Part shown: positions 24,014 through 35,540 of the stretch, one piece after another
Position numbering within the stretch: the stretch's first letter is position 1
Layout: each line of letters begins with the position of its first letter
From: Mixophyes australis
Lineage: Eukaryota > Chordata > Amphibia > Anura > Limnodynastidae
Assembly (NCBI GenBank): GCA_036250195.1
Contig: JAVHZZ010000009.1
Location: 99,339,771-99,403,770, forward strand
Direction of reading: 5' to 3'
Length of the DNA: 64,000 nt
The notes under the pieces: model-generated
What the model was told of the DNA's origin: nothing
What the model saw: only the letters and a program-made list of their open reading frames with translations
Databases searched by the model: none
Made by a program: the position numbers and the translations under genes

Positions 24014-24100
24014 GAGGAGCAGTGGCGCAGAAGAACTAACAAATTGTGTCTCTACTGTTCCAGTAATGTACATGTTTTACAAGACTGCCCGCTCTTCAGA
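24014..24100 (+). pseudogene. Gag nucleocapsid zinc knuckle (CCHC)
   Basis: The frame reads TEEEQWRRRTNKLCLYC and then SSNVHVLQDC, a C-x2-C-x4-H-x4-C knuckle (Cys codons at 24047, 24056 and 24086, His at 24071). The preceding acidic then Arg-rich run is typical just ahead of the knuckle in Metaviridae Gag. It would bind the element RNA. A TAG at about 24005-24007 closes the frame upstream. Confidence 0.8.
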
Positions 24101-24102
24101 CC

Positions 24103-24981
24103 ATGACTGCTTACAGAATCATCTTCTGTTTACTTGTTTTTACATTTCAACCTGTTCTGCTCCCTGGCATGGGACCCAATAAGCCAGCTCCAGCCAAATG
24201 TCTCATGGTGCCAGTTTCAGCCAAATCTCTGCCAGCCTCTGTTGTCTTCTCTGAGATGCCAGCCTCTGTCATTTGTTCTGAGGTGCCAGTCCCTGTCGTT
24301 TGCTCTGAGGTCTCAGCCTCTGTCACCAGTCCTGAGGTACCAGTCTCTGTCTCCTGTTCCAAGGTGCCAGCCTCCATCTCCAGTTCTGAGCTGCAAGCTC
24401 CTGCCTCCAGTTCCGAGGTGCCAGATCTTGCCTCCAGTTTCACATTGCCAGCTTCTGCCTCCAGTTTCACATTCCTAGCCTCTGCTTCCACTTCAGAGAC
24501 TTTGCCTGCTACAGAGGGGGCGCTGTCCTTACAGCCTTATTCATAGGGGCTGCTGCCCTTACAGTCCATTCCAGAGGGGGCATTGCCCTTACACTCCATT
24601 CCAGAAGGAATGCTGTCCTTACAGTCCGTTACAGAGAGGGACTTTTCCCTCCAATCTGCTCCAGAGAGGACCCTGTCCCTCCAGTCTGCTCCAGAAACAT
24701 TACTGATGGTTCAGCATGAGTTGCCACACATTTCGGTTCAGCCCGAGTTGCCACACAGTTCGGTTCATCTGGTCTTATCTGGTCCGAGGCTTTGCACAGT
24801 GCTGTCTGGTCTGAGGCTTCTCAACGTGCTGTCTAGTCTGAGTGGTGTGCTCAGTCCTGGCTTTGTGTTAGGTGTGCCTAGCTTGCCATCCCAGTCGGAG
24901 ACACTTGCTCTGCGTCCCAGTCGAGGACTCCTGCTCTTCCGTCCCAGTCGAGGACTCTCCAGAGACTGCTGCCTAAGTTGA
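24103..24981 (+). pseudogene. Ser/Pro-rich tandem-repeat ORF, one in-frame stop
   Basis: A single frame, broken by TAG at 24544-24546, encoding about nine 9-residue units (27 bp; SEVPVPVVC, PEVPVSVSC, SKVPASISS) and then five 10-residue units (30 bp; LLPLQSIPEG, TLSLQSAPET). The tail is Leu/Ser-rich. It follows the zinc knuckle directly, so it may be a Gag C-terminal extension in an intact relative. Function unknown. Confidence 0.6.
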
Positions 24982-25067
24982 GGACTTTCCAGAGTCTGCT
25001 ATTAAGCCAAACGGCCCAGAGGCCTCTTCTGAGTCATCAGATCCTCCACTACAGTACTACAGTACTT

Positions 25068-25256
25068 CAACTTTGTATCAAACACTTTCAAGAATCTCCG
25101 GATTACTTTACTGACCAATCTAATCAAGAGGGTTCAATAATCATGTGCTTCAGAGGGGAGCCACAAACTTTGGCCTTCTCATTACTTAATTCTGATGACC
25201 CCATTATCCATATTACCATGGACTTTATTAATGCAGTTTGTCAGAAATACACTCCT
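25068..25256 (+). pseudogene. Capsid-like Gag fragment, out of order
   Basis: Within the frame 24978-25454, residues about 31-93 include YFTDQSNQ and FRGEPQTLAFSLLNSDDP, then DFINAVCQKY. This resembles the retrotransposon Gag core (a LRGEPQ-x-WA...F pattern). It lies about 1 kb 3' of the zinc knuckle and in a different frame, whereas capsid normally precedes nucleocapsid. Confidence 0.6.
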
Positions 25257-25650
25257 ATCTACAGTCAATCTCCTGGTCATAGTTCTTCTGCTTCTATTCC
25301 GGGCTCTGTTTCAGCTCCTATGCTAATCCACAAATCATCTATGCACGTTGCTTCAATTAGTCTATTCAGATCTTCAAAAAAAAATCTTCACAACAAATCT
25401 TCTGAAAAAAATAAAAAATTCTACTCCGATTCTTGTCTGGGGCTCAGACTCTGAGAACGAATTTCTTCATGACTCTAGAGAGTTAGTCGATAAACTTTCC
25501 TTTTCTACTTATGCTTTTGAAGACCTAGGTCTTGCTTACATTCCATTGGAGAAGAGTGCTATTGTTTCTCCAAGGATATTCCGTATGAAGAGAAGGCAGA
25601 AAAAGAGACTGAACAGAACTTTTTATGGAGCTCCTAGACTCCACTCCTTT

Positions 25651-25661
25651 AAGGGGGAAGA
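25651..25661 (+). promoter_or_regulatory. Polypurine tract
   Basis: AAGGGGGAAGA immediately before the 3' LTR, the plus-strand primer of LTR retrotransposons. Confidence 0.85.
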
Positions 25662-26215
25662 TTTTAGGATCTGCCTCAGGATGCTGCTTCACCTCTGCAG
25701 CTCCTGCCTCTGGGACTTTATTGGACTTTGTTATTGTACTTACACTGCAGTACTTTTGAACCACCAGTGGTGCTGCTATTCAGCCTTCCCATCCCACTAC
25801 CAGGGGTTAACTAGCTTCAGCTAGTTAATCAATTGCACCTGAGTGTCTCATATATATGCCTGCCCCTCCCAGCTTTCCCTGCTGGTCATTAATGGTTCTA
25901 TGCCTTTTTATGTTTGTTACCTTGGATTAACTGCCTCGCTTTCTTTGTTCCTGTGGATATCCTTGCTTAGCCAGTTCCTGCTTCTTTGTAAAGCATTTAC
26001 CACTCACCTATATCTCCTCCTGGAGGTAAGCCTAATATTTGTACTATTCTTGCTAATCTGCAATACCTGGAAATCTGTTCACTGACCTGGTCTGTGTTCA
26101 TATTGCATCACCTGGACTGTGTTTTCACTGCAATAAACAGTTTAATGTTTTCAACATATGTCCGACTCCATGGCTGTAATTACAAGGACCTAGTTTGTGG
26201 AACCGATTTGTAACA
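25662..26215 (+). repeat. 3' LTR
   Basis: 554 bp aligned end to end with the 5' LTR. The starting TG has mutated to TT; the end TGTAACA is kept. AATAAA at 26132-26137. Confidence 0.9.
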
Positions 26216-26220
26216 GCTAG

Positions 26221-28070
26221 TCCGTGGCTCAAAGAGGGAGATTCTGGCCTGCATGAATTGCATTAGAAATACTTCAATCAAAGTTGAACCTGCTGCAATC
26301 TTCTGTCCTTATCCGGTTGTTTGCTATCATACAGGACAAATAAGTACCAGTTGCTATTGAGTACACACACTGATCCATATAGACACAAAGACTAACATAA
26401 TGTGTCTCAAAGAGAAACTACCTGGCCTTATCTTTAATCTACTGTATACTTCAGAAATGCAGCATTTGGACTAGTTTTCAAGAGGTTTATCATTTAATTG
26501 TTAATTTATTAGTGTGGGGGCAATATAATAAAATAGTGGCATCATGGTGGTGCCCATTGATTTAAGGTGAGGTGATAGAACTCGAAATTTAATGCTGGGA
26601 TGATTTTGAAGCTATTCATTGAACGCAGCCTGAGTTTGGGGGGGATGGAGGGCTATTTAATGTGAAAACTAATTATTTAATGTTGAGGTTGTTTGGGATG
26701 AAAATAGTATTCATATTTAATAAATAGACCTATTTGCCTCAGCTAGCCTCCATATTAAATAAACAGTATTCAAATGTAATATAAATATGCCTATTTATTA
26801 TTGAGACTGCTTGGAGGGAATTATGTATATGTATTAAAGGTGAATACTGTGAACTTAATTGTCAGGGCAGGTTGGAGGAAATAGTTCTATCTTAAATTTG
26901 AATGGTATTAATATAAGGTTGGGGCTAGTTGCAGGATGGGAAGACTAATTATTAACCACAGGTGCTATTGATTTAACATTAGTACTGGTTGAGGGGGGGG
27001 GGGGGGTTAATGGATTTACTCATTGCTAGGCTTTATATGTTTATGTACCTATCCCTTTTTCCAAACAGGGACCCAACATTCCAGGATCAAGACAAGCAGC
27101 ATCTGGGCTTAAGACATGTACAGCTGCAGATAGTGAAAACTGCAAGAACAGGTAGGAGAGAGCAGCAAGATGCCAACTGTACTGGTCCTTTTTCTATGTT
27201 TACCTTTTCACAAGTAAACATACATGCAAAGTGATATCAGATGATTAACTCCTGATTTAATTAGGAACAAATATTATGTGGTTATACAGGAATGTTTGTT
27301 TAAACAGAGATCAGTATCCAGACACATTTACATTTAAATACACAATGCAGTCCTCTGCCATTAAACATAGAGCTCTGTGTCTGGGCCTTTTCTTATGCTA
27401 GCACACACACAGCACAGTTAAATGAAGACAGGAAACCCCCTGGTATGATGTCCATTCATACAGGACTGGTGGACAATAACCCTTTTGCCTAGACTGAAAC
27501 AATGGCCTAGTCTGCATGCTAACTATACAGGCTGGCAGTTACTTCAAAACAGAATATATACAAGCTTAAATATGACTGACATATATGGGGAATCTAGAGG
27601 GCTAGAAAAAGTATGTTTGATAGTCCACATTCACCTCATTACCTCACAGAACCTAAATCTGCTCTTTAAGATTCGGGAGGTATGTTTTATCACAACCTTA
27701 GTAGATGTGCATGCCTCATTACATTTGTGATCAGCAAGGGTATGTGGATTTAACTGAGATTTCATTAGTCAGCAGTGACACCCATATCCTGAATCACCTG
27801 GAATTACACACAGCAAAAAAAAACAATCTGGAAAGAGCCTGTGGCCACAATTGTTAGGGTAGACATAAATTTGAACAGTCCAAGCACTGCATAGGTCCTT
27901 GCTGTGAACAGCTCTAAATCAGCTCCTACCATCTCCTAAAGATTCAGGGTAGTGCTATTTGGGTGGAACATCTGTATGACCTCCAACTCAAAGATGAGTC
28001 CAGGGACAAGCAACCTCTAAAATCATGTGCAGTGAAGGACCATTGCGGACCCAAGATCTGGCACTGAAGC
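26221..28070. other. Unassigned intergenic stretch with a poly-G run
   Basis: Contains a 14-base G run at 26993-27006. No gene or repeat family recognised. The frames at 26989-27234 and 27485-27730 have no motif. Confidence 0.45.
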
Positions 28071-28074
28071 TCCT

Positions 28075-28095
28075 CCCCCCCCCCCCCCCCCCCCC
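28075..28095. repeat. Poly-C run (21 nt)
   Basis: Uninterrupted C run in otherwise ordinary sequence. Confidence 0.95.
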
Positions 28096-28475
28096 TCCTG
28101 TACCTCTCCTCCTCAGTTAGTGGTGGACCTCAGTAATGGATCTCTCATATATATTAGAAAAATCCACCATCTTTCCTCAGTATAAATTGCAAGGGGCTTT
28201 CGGTAGGACTTTATAGTGCTCCTAAATGCTAATAGGCCAAAAGTGGGCAATTTGAGACATCTCACCTGCCAAAGGCAACTGTATTTTTTGGTGGGTTCTT
28301 TTTAACATATTTCCCATCAATTTAATAAACCCCTGCTTCATATAGTCAGCGCTTTGTATTCAGGCCATGTTAAAAAATCAGAATGTCAGTTTGTTGCAAA
28401 TTGTGTTTATGTAAAATTACTATAAAGTTGTTATTTTCAGTCAGCCTAAATTTGCAGGGTTGCATCTCGACGAAA

Positions 28476-28499
28476 CCCCCCCCCCCCCCCCCCCCCCCC
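28476..28499. repeat. Poly-C run (24 nt)
   Basis: Uninterrupted C run, about 400 bp from the previous one. Confidence 0.95.
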
Positions 28500-29257
28500 T
28501 GAAAATCAGCGAGTTGATCAAATTACACGTTTATAAATTTGTCCCATGGATAGGAATTAAAACAAAGAGGAACTGTATCCACAGAAAATGTGTATATAAC
28601 AAATATTCAGTCCAAATACAGGCCAACTCTACTGCTCCTGGTGGTTCATATTTCAAATGTGAGCTTCTCTTAGCCATATAACGCCAGATTAGTTCATGCC
28701 ACTTTTTTCAATTATAAACAAATTGCCTTGATTTTAAAGTATGGGTGACAAATATTGTTGTTGCAGAAGCTACTGCCAACAATGTTAAATCTGTACTTGT
28801 TCTTTTCTGAGATATTCGAGAGCCCTTGAGAAATGCCCAAAATGAAGATCCTGAAGCATTAGTAAGTAGCTCTGAACATGCCTTAGAAGCAAACATTTCA
28901 TCTACACATGAATGCACATTGTACCTAATCAAACAAGAACCAAATGAAAGCCTTCATCTACTGCTTCACTAGGGGTTTTGATATACCAGTTATGGTTATT
29001 TATGCTTGCAGTAGCATATGACAATCTTTATCAAATATCCTTGCCCTCCAGCACACTTTGAGCAGTCAAATGCAAGTGGACTGTCAAAGATTGTAAACGT
29101 TTTAATGTGAGACTTTTATCTGCCAAACCAAACCATACCAGTTATTGAAAATCAGTTTGTATTCTAGCAACAAAAGTCCCCTATTCATTCTGTTAGCTTT
29201 CCTATCAAGAAGACACAGAGGAGTAGCACAGAGACAAAACTATGTGGGCCTGAGACA
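28500..29257. other. Unassigned intergenic stretch
   Basis: Nothing recognised. Confidence 0.4.
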
Positions 29258-29560
29258 TTAAAGAAAGTAAGGCAAAAAAAGGAGTAAATGTTCACTGGGA
29301 CAAACCATGTTACAATGCAAGGGGTGCAAATTAGTTTATTATTTTGCACATAAGTTAAATTATGGCTGTTTTTTTATCTAGCACACAAATACTTGATGGC
29401 TTTCTTTTTACACTGAAATATAAAGTTGATCTAGGACATGCCCTACCCCAATTTTAAATCTGTCCTCATATTTTAAATTTACTTCCCCCTCCAATGCAAC
29501 ATGGTTTTGCCCAGGTGCAGAGTTACTCCTTTTTTATGCTTTTTTTTTCCCATTAATGAC
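29258..29560. mobile_element. Palindromic MITE family, diverged copy 2
   Basis: Shares with 2646-2976 the blocks ACAAACCATGTTACAATGCA, AAGGGGTGCAAAT, TTTTGCACATAAGTTAAAT and GCACACAAATACTTGATGGC. The ends keep CATTAA and CATTAATGACTCA. The arms have diverged. Confidence 0.75.
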
Positions 29561-29700
29561 TCATCTCTGTATGTTTAACATTCTCTGTATATATAAATGC
29601 TTTAAACATTGTCATACAACATAAGTCTAATTGTATTTCCCTGAGGAGGGCTCATTACTGTAGAAATTATGCAAGCTATGAGTACATATACGGTCTTAAT

Positions 29701-29853
29701 CAGTGGTTGAAGTGGAAATTTCTAAGTGGCAGTATGTAAATTAGAAATGGCGGTATAGGAATTTAAGTGAATGGAATTTTAGAATTTACAATGAAGGCAG
29801 TAGAAAAGCTGCGCTATGGCATACCACTGTATACAACCTCACTTCGACCACTG
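29701..29853. mobile_element. hAT-type MITE, copy 2
   Basis: 153 bp with inverted ends CAGTGGTTGAAGTG and CACTTCGACCACTG, and GTCTTAAT (29693-29700) / GACTTAAT (29854-29861) as an 8-bp duplication with one mismatch. Same family as 10024-10188 in the opposite orientation. Confidence 0.85.
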
Positions 29854-29861
29854 GACTTAAT

Positions 29862-31560
29862 AACCCATTTGTCAAGGGGTCGTTAGTGGTTGTCAGGAAT
29901 ATGGGTGCTCATATTCCCTATAAACTGTGTAAAAAGGAAATGAAAGCATTAAAACAATAATCTAATGAGAATTCTATCCTGAAGGACTGAGATGAGCATC
30001 TACTGTTCAATGTAACTCTCTACAATGGATTTTTTCAGCACATGGTCATTTGCCATATAATAATTTTCCGAGCAGATGACTTAAATTGAACAGTGCTACA
30101 GCAAAATATTTTTTGGACGGATGCAAATAGCCCATTGTATGAGAATAGTTCAGCCTCAGTAAATACATGAAAACTCTGAATAGGCTGCTGTAGCAGCAAA
30201 TAGAGGAATCAAGTGCTTACAAAAATGACCACAGGTAGAGAATATACTATGATCAAATCAAAATCTGAAAGCGTGAACATACTTTATTCTTGTTAATGGT
30301 ACACAGTACTCTATCAACATTTATTTTACAATTTTTTTTTTTTACATTAAACTGCATTCAAAAAGTGTTGGCAAAGTGCTCTCTTGCTTTCTAACTTGGA
30401 AAGTGGGCCAGAGATTTATTTATATAAGCACAAATAGCCAACTGGCTGGACATGAAGAGCATGTGGTGAATAGCATGTGAAGTGACATTTGCAAGAAATT
30501 AGTTTGAAAAGTACATTACACTGCAAGATCTAACCCCACCATGGTCAAATACCTTATACTGTAAAAATTTAATGCAAACAATGTGTTTAAAAGCCACAAT
30601 ATAAAACATCTGCCAAGTAGCTGGAAAAATTATTTTGAGAAGCTCCACACGATCATTCCAATATGAAACAGGTACTACTGTTGCACTAGGCCTATAAAAA
30701 ACAAAAATATTACATTGACATAAAAAAATTACACCTTGTATGAGGCATTAGCTAACTGGGCAGCTATTAATTCCAACTATTTTCATATTACATGCTGCAC
30801 TTCATCAGGGATAAACCAAGAACTGTTAATTTGTTTCTATAAACATTTGCATATATCATTACATACACTAAGGTACAAATGATACACAAAATAACAAATG
30901 AATATAAATATATTGTATAAGCAGTATTAAAAAAGGAGCATGTAAATAATTACATTATGAATATCAATATTAAGTCACACTGGGGAGACTGTTTTTAAAT
31001 TCAATTTAACAAATAGCTCTCTTTTTTTATAGACTAACTCAGATACTTCCATTTATTTTTAGATAAAATAATCTATGCTCAAAAATAAATTGTTAATGTC
31101 ACTATCATGTTCCATAACAATGTTTTTTTGAATTTTTACTATACTGGACGTCATTATGACCTCCTTAATAAAGGTAATTGCTGATGTAACCAGTAAAACA
31201 TAGTTGAATATTTGTTAGTCAATGGTCAGTGATGAAATCTGGAAACTTCTTAATAAATTGTATATAATATGTACTGCTCCAATAAAAAGTTCACTTGAGC
31301 TGCTGATCCTCCTGGGATCGTCAACAAAGAAAAAGATCCATCAGTAGAACTTATTTGGTTGATAGAGCACAGCAGACTTCAGAAACATATATCAGTTACA
31401 CTTTAAGGATGTTTGCATTCAAAGCAATAGGACAGTTAGCATGGTGTTTTGCAGCGTATCTTATTAACTGAAGGCAATCTGTCCTCAATCTTCCCCTGCT
31501 GTCTCCCGGTTACCTTTCGATACAATGAGCCTCACAAGATAAGCACCCCGAGCAATCTAC
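29862..31560. other. Unassigned AT-rich stretch
   Basis: No supported feature. Confidence 0.5.
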
Positions 31561-31566
31561 CATTCG

Positions 31567-31592
31567 AATGCGTGTGTGTGTGTATGTATATA

Positions 31593-31648
<56 letters not shown>
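31567..31648. repeat. (TG)n then (TA)n microsatellite
   Basis: GTGTGTGTGT... passing into TATATATA.... It lies just upstream of the second Penelope-like element. Confidence 0.95.
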
Positions 31649-31650
<2 letters not shown>

Positions 31651-31759
31651 TTATATAATTTCTCCATGAGTTACAATTGAACGACAAACTACAACTGAAA
31701 GATTTCCATTTATACATTGTTATACCACAGCAAGTAATTTAACCAACAAAGTAGCCAAA

Positions 31760-32373
31760 CAATATTGCCCTATTGTTAGGACAGATAGAAACATCACTGC
31801 TTTGGCAGGTACAAACATTGTGCCATGTTATAAACGTGGCAAGAATTTGAAAGACTGGTTGGTGCACAATGATGTTACAACAAAAGTAGCTGAAAGGTCC
31901 AAACACTTCCTTTTTAAAGTCCCAGAGAGTTATAGGTATGCTGGATGTACCACATGCAGATATCTAGATAGAGGACCTGATTTTGTATACATTCTGGCAG
32001 GAGAATTTCAATCAAACATGTGCTAACTTGTACGAGTAGATTTGTTATTTACATCATTTTTTGTCCGTGTGGTTTGACATATGTTGGAAAGATTATTTGC
32101 ATGTTTAAAGAGCGGATGGCACAGCCTCAATCCTCTATTAGGTTGGCACTTAGCGGCAAAGAAGCTGAACAACCAGTATCTTGTCACTTTAAAGAACTTA
32201 GACACTTTTTGGTCCCATTGAAATATAAACTGATTGATCACGTTACTGAATTGAAGAGAGGAGGCGATAGAGAGAGAAGGCTGCTTCAACTTGAAGGCAG
32301 ATGGATATATCATCTTAACATTGTGGCTCCATTGGGCTTTAAGGAGAATTTAGGACTTTCTTGCTTTATTTGA
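31760..32373 (+). pseudogene. Penelope-like element 2: linker, Cys cluster and GIY-YIG endonuclease
   Basis: The frame through 32026 carries YKRGKNLKDWLVHND, the linker seen also at 10550, then a Cys pair (CTTC). A frameshift near 32015-32022 moves to the frame 32020-32373. That frame has VIYIIFCPCG and YVGKIICMFKERMAQP (the YVG and Arg of the GIY-YIG fold; the His expected after ERM is Pro) and a late Glu in LQLEGRWIYHLN, near residue 92. The reverse transcriptase is absent. It is clearly a different family from the copy at 10415, given low similarity outside motifs. Inactive. Confidence 0.8.
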
Positions 32374-33127
32374 ATTTTTGTTATATAGGTAATTTTTGTG
32401 TGAATCTGTTATCCTTTTTGGGTGTTTGTAAAAAATAGAGTAACAGTTTTTGAGCTAGAATGTTTAAATAGTTGTTATTTACTTGGTATCCTACTTGATA
32501 TCTATTTGGATAGGTGACATATATAATTTTTTTATTTAGACTTTTTTTCATTTTTCTTTTCCACTAGGAGGTGCTGTTCATGTCCAATAAGTGTGTTTTG
32601 GACAGTTATTGAGTGGTCTAGATTCAAGTTAACTGAGAAGATTTTTTTCTGCTTTAGCTCTGTATAGCTTGGTAGATATTGCAATGCTAATTGTTAGCAA
32701 CATTTTTGTACTTATATGTGTCTATGTGGATCTAGTTGTAGTTTTTATATATTCAGTGATGGCTTCAGTGTATGGACTCCCTAGTTTGCTATACACTGTC
32801 GCCTTTAACTTATGAATACAACTGTTTGGTTGGACTTCTGATTTAATCATGTGAAATGGGCATTATGTGGATCCTAGTGTCAATTACAACAAGTAATATG
32901 TTGTGTTTATGACAGTTTTTGCAGTTCTATCTCATGGTTGTGGTTTTGTTATTGGTGGAGGGTGTTTGCATTGGTTTTATAATTAACAAATAGTCCTGGG
33001 GGTGGAGTGTGATAATGTCGGATGTGATGCAGACCAGAGGGTGTGGCTCGTTCTGATGTTGAGGGAGTTGCTGGGTGATGTGCACATGGTGTAGATGCCT
33101 ATTTAAGGTAAATGTTTGTATCATGTG
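32374..33127 (+). mobile_element. 3' region of Penelope-like element 2
   Basis: Non-coding stretch between the endonuclease stop and the hammerhead on the same strand. Assignment rests on that position. Confidence 0.45.
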
Positions 33128-33171
33128 TTATCCCTGAGGAAAATCATTAAACATAATTGAAACATTGGAAT
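33128..33171 (+). ncRNA. Hammerhead-ribozyme motif with intact core boxes
   Basis: CTGAGGA (33134-33140) matches the invariant CUGANGA. GAAA is at 33159-33162. A 2-nt stem III region and the UH position (CATT) follow, then GG (33167-33168) to pair with CC at 33132-33133 as stem I. Stem II between the boxes is AT-rich and imperfect. Position and minimal architecture fit the hammerheads known in Penelope-like element ends. Activity is uncertain because stem II is weak. Confidence 0.65.
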
Positions 33172-33228
33172 AAAAACAACTTTGTGTATAGATTCTTTGG
33201 AAGACCAGGAGTGCCGCCCCCATGTGGT

Positions 33229-33251
33229 GATATATATATATATATATATAT
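33229..33251. repeat. (TA)n microsatellite
   Basis: TA repeats left of the candidate LTR. Confidence 0.9.
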
Positions 33252-33747
33252 TACACAAAAGGAGGCATTTAGCTGGCAATATGCAGAGAGAGCAGGGAAG
33301 TAGAGTAAAACATTGGCACAGTTATGTACCTAGGTGGAAATTAAACCAGGTAAAAACATTTGTAGTTTAAAATTGGTTTACTTACATGATTTAAAAGCTG
33401 CTTTCTCTCAGCAAACAGACAGGGTGGGTCGGATAGTCTAAGCAGAGCCAGGGATGGGCGTTTCCTTTTAAAGAGAAGGTGGGTGTGTCGACTGTCCATC
33501 AAGCTAGGCCTGTGGGAGGAGTGTCCGGTATAAAACCCTGCTTGTTTCATTGTTCAGGGAGATCAACGCTGGGCTAGCTGGCTGATCTGGACAGCGAGCT
33601 GGACTATGTATAGTAAGCATTGAGGGTCTCCATAATTGCTGTGCAAGTATACGGTGTCAAAACATTATTACCATCCTGACAATAAAGAACCATAAAAAGG
33701 AAGAAGTTGTACGCGTGTGCTTCTGCAGTAGCGGGCTCTTGCCACTA
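33252..33747 (+). mobile_element. Candidate LTR or LTR-like insertion inside (TA)n
   Basis: Flanked on both sides by TA tracts. Contains a TATA box (GTATAAAACCC, about 33528-33538) and, about 150 nt later, CAATAAAG (about 33680), the spacing expected within an LTR. The ends are not a clear TG...CA and no duplication can be read because of the TA flanks. Confidence 0.4.
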
Positions 33748-33768
33748 TATATATATATATATATATAT

Positions 33769-33818
<50 letters not shown>

Positions 33819-33838
33819 ATATATATATATATCTATGA
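33748..33838. repeat. (TA)n microsatellite with AGAG/CTCT interruptions
   Basis: Long TA tract in which TAGAGATA and TATCTCTA are mirror images, so the tract can fold as a hairpin. Confidence 0.95.
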
Positions 33839-35231
33839 TAACCCCTTACTGATTTAGTTTTCTACTTCTTGATCATTACTGTAACATGCAGATAGCATGC
33901 CCTCTATTACCATTTTAAATCTGTTCCTGGGTAGTTGATTTTGCTTTTTTTTGTGTTTAATTTTTCATTACATGGTCACGATTGGTAAAATGCTCTATTA
34001 TCGCTTTCTTAAGTACTGACTTTAAATACCTCCTATGTCTTAAATTATTCTGATCTCTCTTTTGTACATTAGCGCTATTACATCTCATTCTGAACCGTTC
34101 TCCTGTGGTAATACTGTTTTCAAGTCATGGTCCAGTGAGCGATTGCCGTCACTTTGGATTATTTTTAAACCGAAAAAAAAATAAAATGAAGATATCATGA
34201 ATGTATCAGAATCAGAAAAAGGTATTGATGTACAGTATATTTTGTATTTTCATCGCTGAACATGTGTTTTTCGTCTCATTACCTGTAGATCAGGTACATG
34301 TGGGTGAGCATTCTATCCCTGCAGCTGTTTTCTGAGGGGTGATATATGTTGTTAAATAATGCACATTTTGGTTGAGGAGAAGGCATTCTGACCAGGAAGA
34401 AAATGTAAGATTTTCCAGTTTTCATAGTCTCTCTGATCTACCTTCATCCCTCCTGCTGGTTAAGGGAATTATAAAAGAAAGACAGGTACAATACCTTTGT
34501 TTTGCTCTGAAATAAAACTATTTGTTATCTTTCCAAGGTATCCCCTTGTGACATCTTGTAATCCTTATAAGATCTTTGGAAATTGTAAAGAGCAAATGGA
34601 AAATACACTGTGAATGGACATTCAGTATTACTTCATTGTACCAATGTCGCAGCAGAACGTATATTCGCTGTACTATATAAATAGTGTCGGTGACACCTGA
34701 TGGCTATTATAAGGTACTATCAACAGAACTGCAAAATAATTAATCAGAACAATTGTAATGTATTTATCAAATTACGATGTACTAAATACTTTATATATTA
34801 TATTGAAAATTGCATTTGCAATATGTTTTGTGCTACCAGAACCATTGCTATAGAAGTCTTCAAACCAAGGCTTTTCTCAGTTACTCCTCTGTATTTGTTT
34901 ACAGCTGTCTGGCTACGCTGCAGAGATTGTGTAATCCATGAGACTGAATGTTTTCATGAATACAATTTATTTACAGACTTAACATCTCTGACCCCCACCC
35001 AAATACAAAGACATAGCCCCGCTGAACCGCATTCTGAATGCACAGCAAAGAATATTCTTTTTCAGAAGCAGCAAAAAAGACTGTTTGTGATCGGCTGTTA
35101 CTCGTCTGTGTTGAAGTAAATTGCAAAGGTTAGTCACAAACCTACAGGCACGCCTGATCATACGCAAGTGGTTAAAGGTACAGACATAATAGGAGAGTTA
35201 AACAATTATATTTCATATTGCTAAAGATCAT
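33839..35231. other. Unassigned intergenic stretch
   Basis: The longest frame (34700-35119, 139 codons) has no domain, signal or homologous look and is treated as chance. Confidence 0.45.
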
Positions 35232-35540
35232 TGCAGTGGTACAGTGGTCAGCATTGCTGCCTCGCTGTGTTGGGGTCATGGGTTAATTCTGTCCAGGGTC
35301 CTTATTGTGTGGAGATTGTATGTTCTCCCCATGTTTGTGTGGGTTTCCTCTGTGTGCTTCGGTTTCCTCCACAAACAAAAGATATATTGGTACATTACTT
35401 GGCTTCTGCCAAAATTACCACTAGTGTATGTGAGTATGTGTTGTAGGGAACATAGATTGTAAGTTCCACGGGGCAGGGACTGATGTGAAAGACTAAATAC
35501 TCTCTGTATAGCACTGCTTAATGTGTAAGAGCTATATAAA
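35232..35540 (+). mobile_element. tRNA-headed SINE with L2-like tail, diverged
   Basis: The head GCAGTGGTACAGTGGTCAGC and GGGTTAATTCTGTCC are decayed A/B-box regions. The GGTTTCCTC block, the GGGGCAGGGACTGATGTGAA block and the AGCTATATAAAAACTG end follow the SINE order. Confidence 0.75.

Larger units (their letters stand above)
23068..26215 (+). mobile_element. Two-LTR retrotransposon, non-autonomous, Tf1/sushi-like
   Basis: 5' LTR 23068-23627 and 3' LTR 25662-26215, with GCTAG on both outer sides (23063-23067 and 26216-26220), so the whole element inserted as a unit. The LTRs contain a 149-bp block identical between copies (23291-23439 and 25881-26029). The internal 2,034 bp hold a Gag N-terminal segment, a CCHC zinc knuckle, tandem coding repeats, a capsid-like fragment and a polypurine tract, but no protease, reverse transcriptase or integrase. 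The region after the 5' LTR does not look like a tRNA primer site (no TGG start). Instead it can pair with the predicted 5' end of the transcript. Insertion would have needed proteins from another element. Confidence 0.85.

Noticed and set aside
24147..24491. Minus-strand Glu/Thr-rich frame
   Set aside because: Antisense shadow of the tandem coding repeats. The plus frame carries the repeat logic and follows the zinc knuckle.
34700..35119. 139-codon frame as a gene
   Set aside because: Composition is that of translated AT-rich DNA (Ile/Asn/Cys mix), with no domain or signal.
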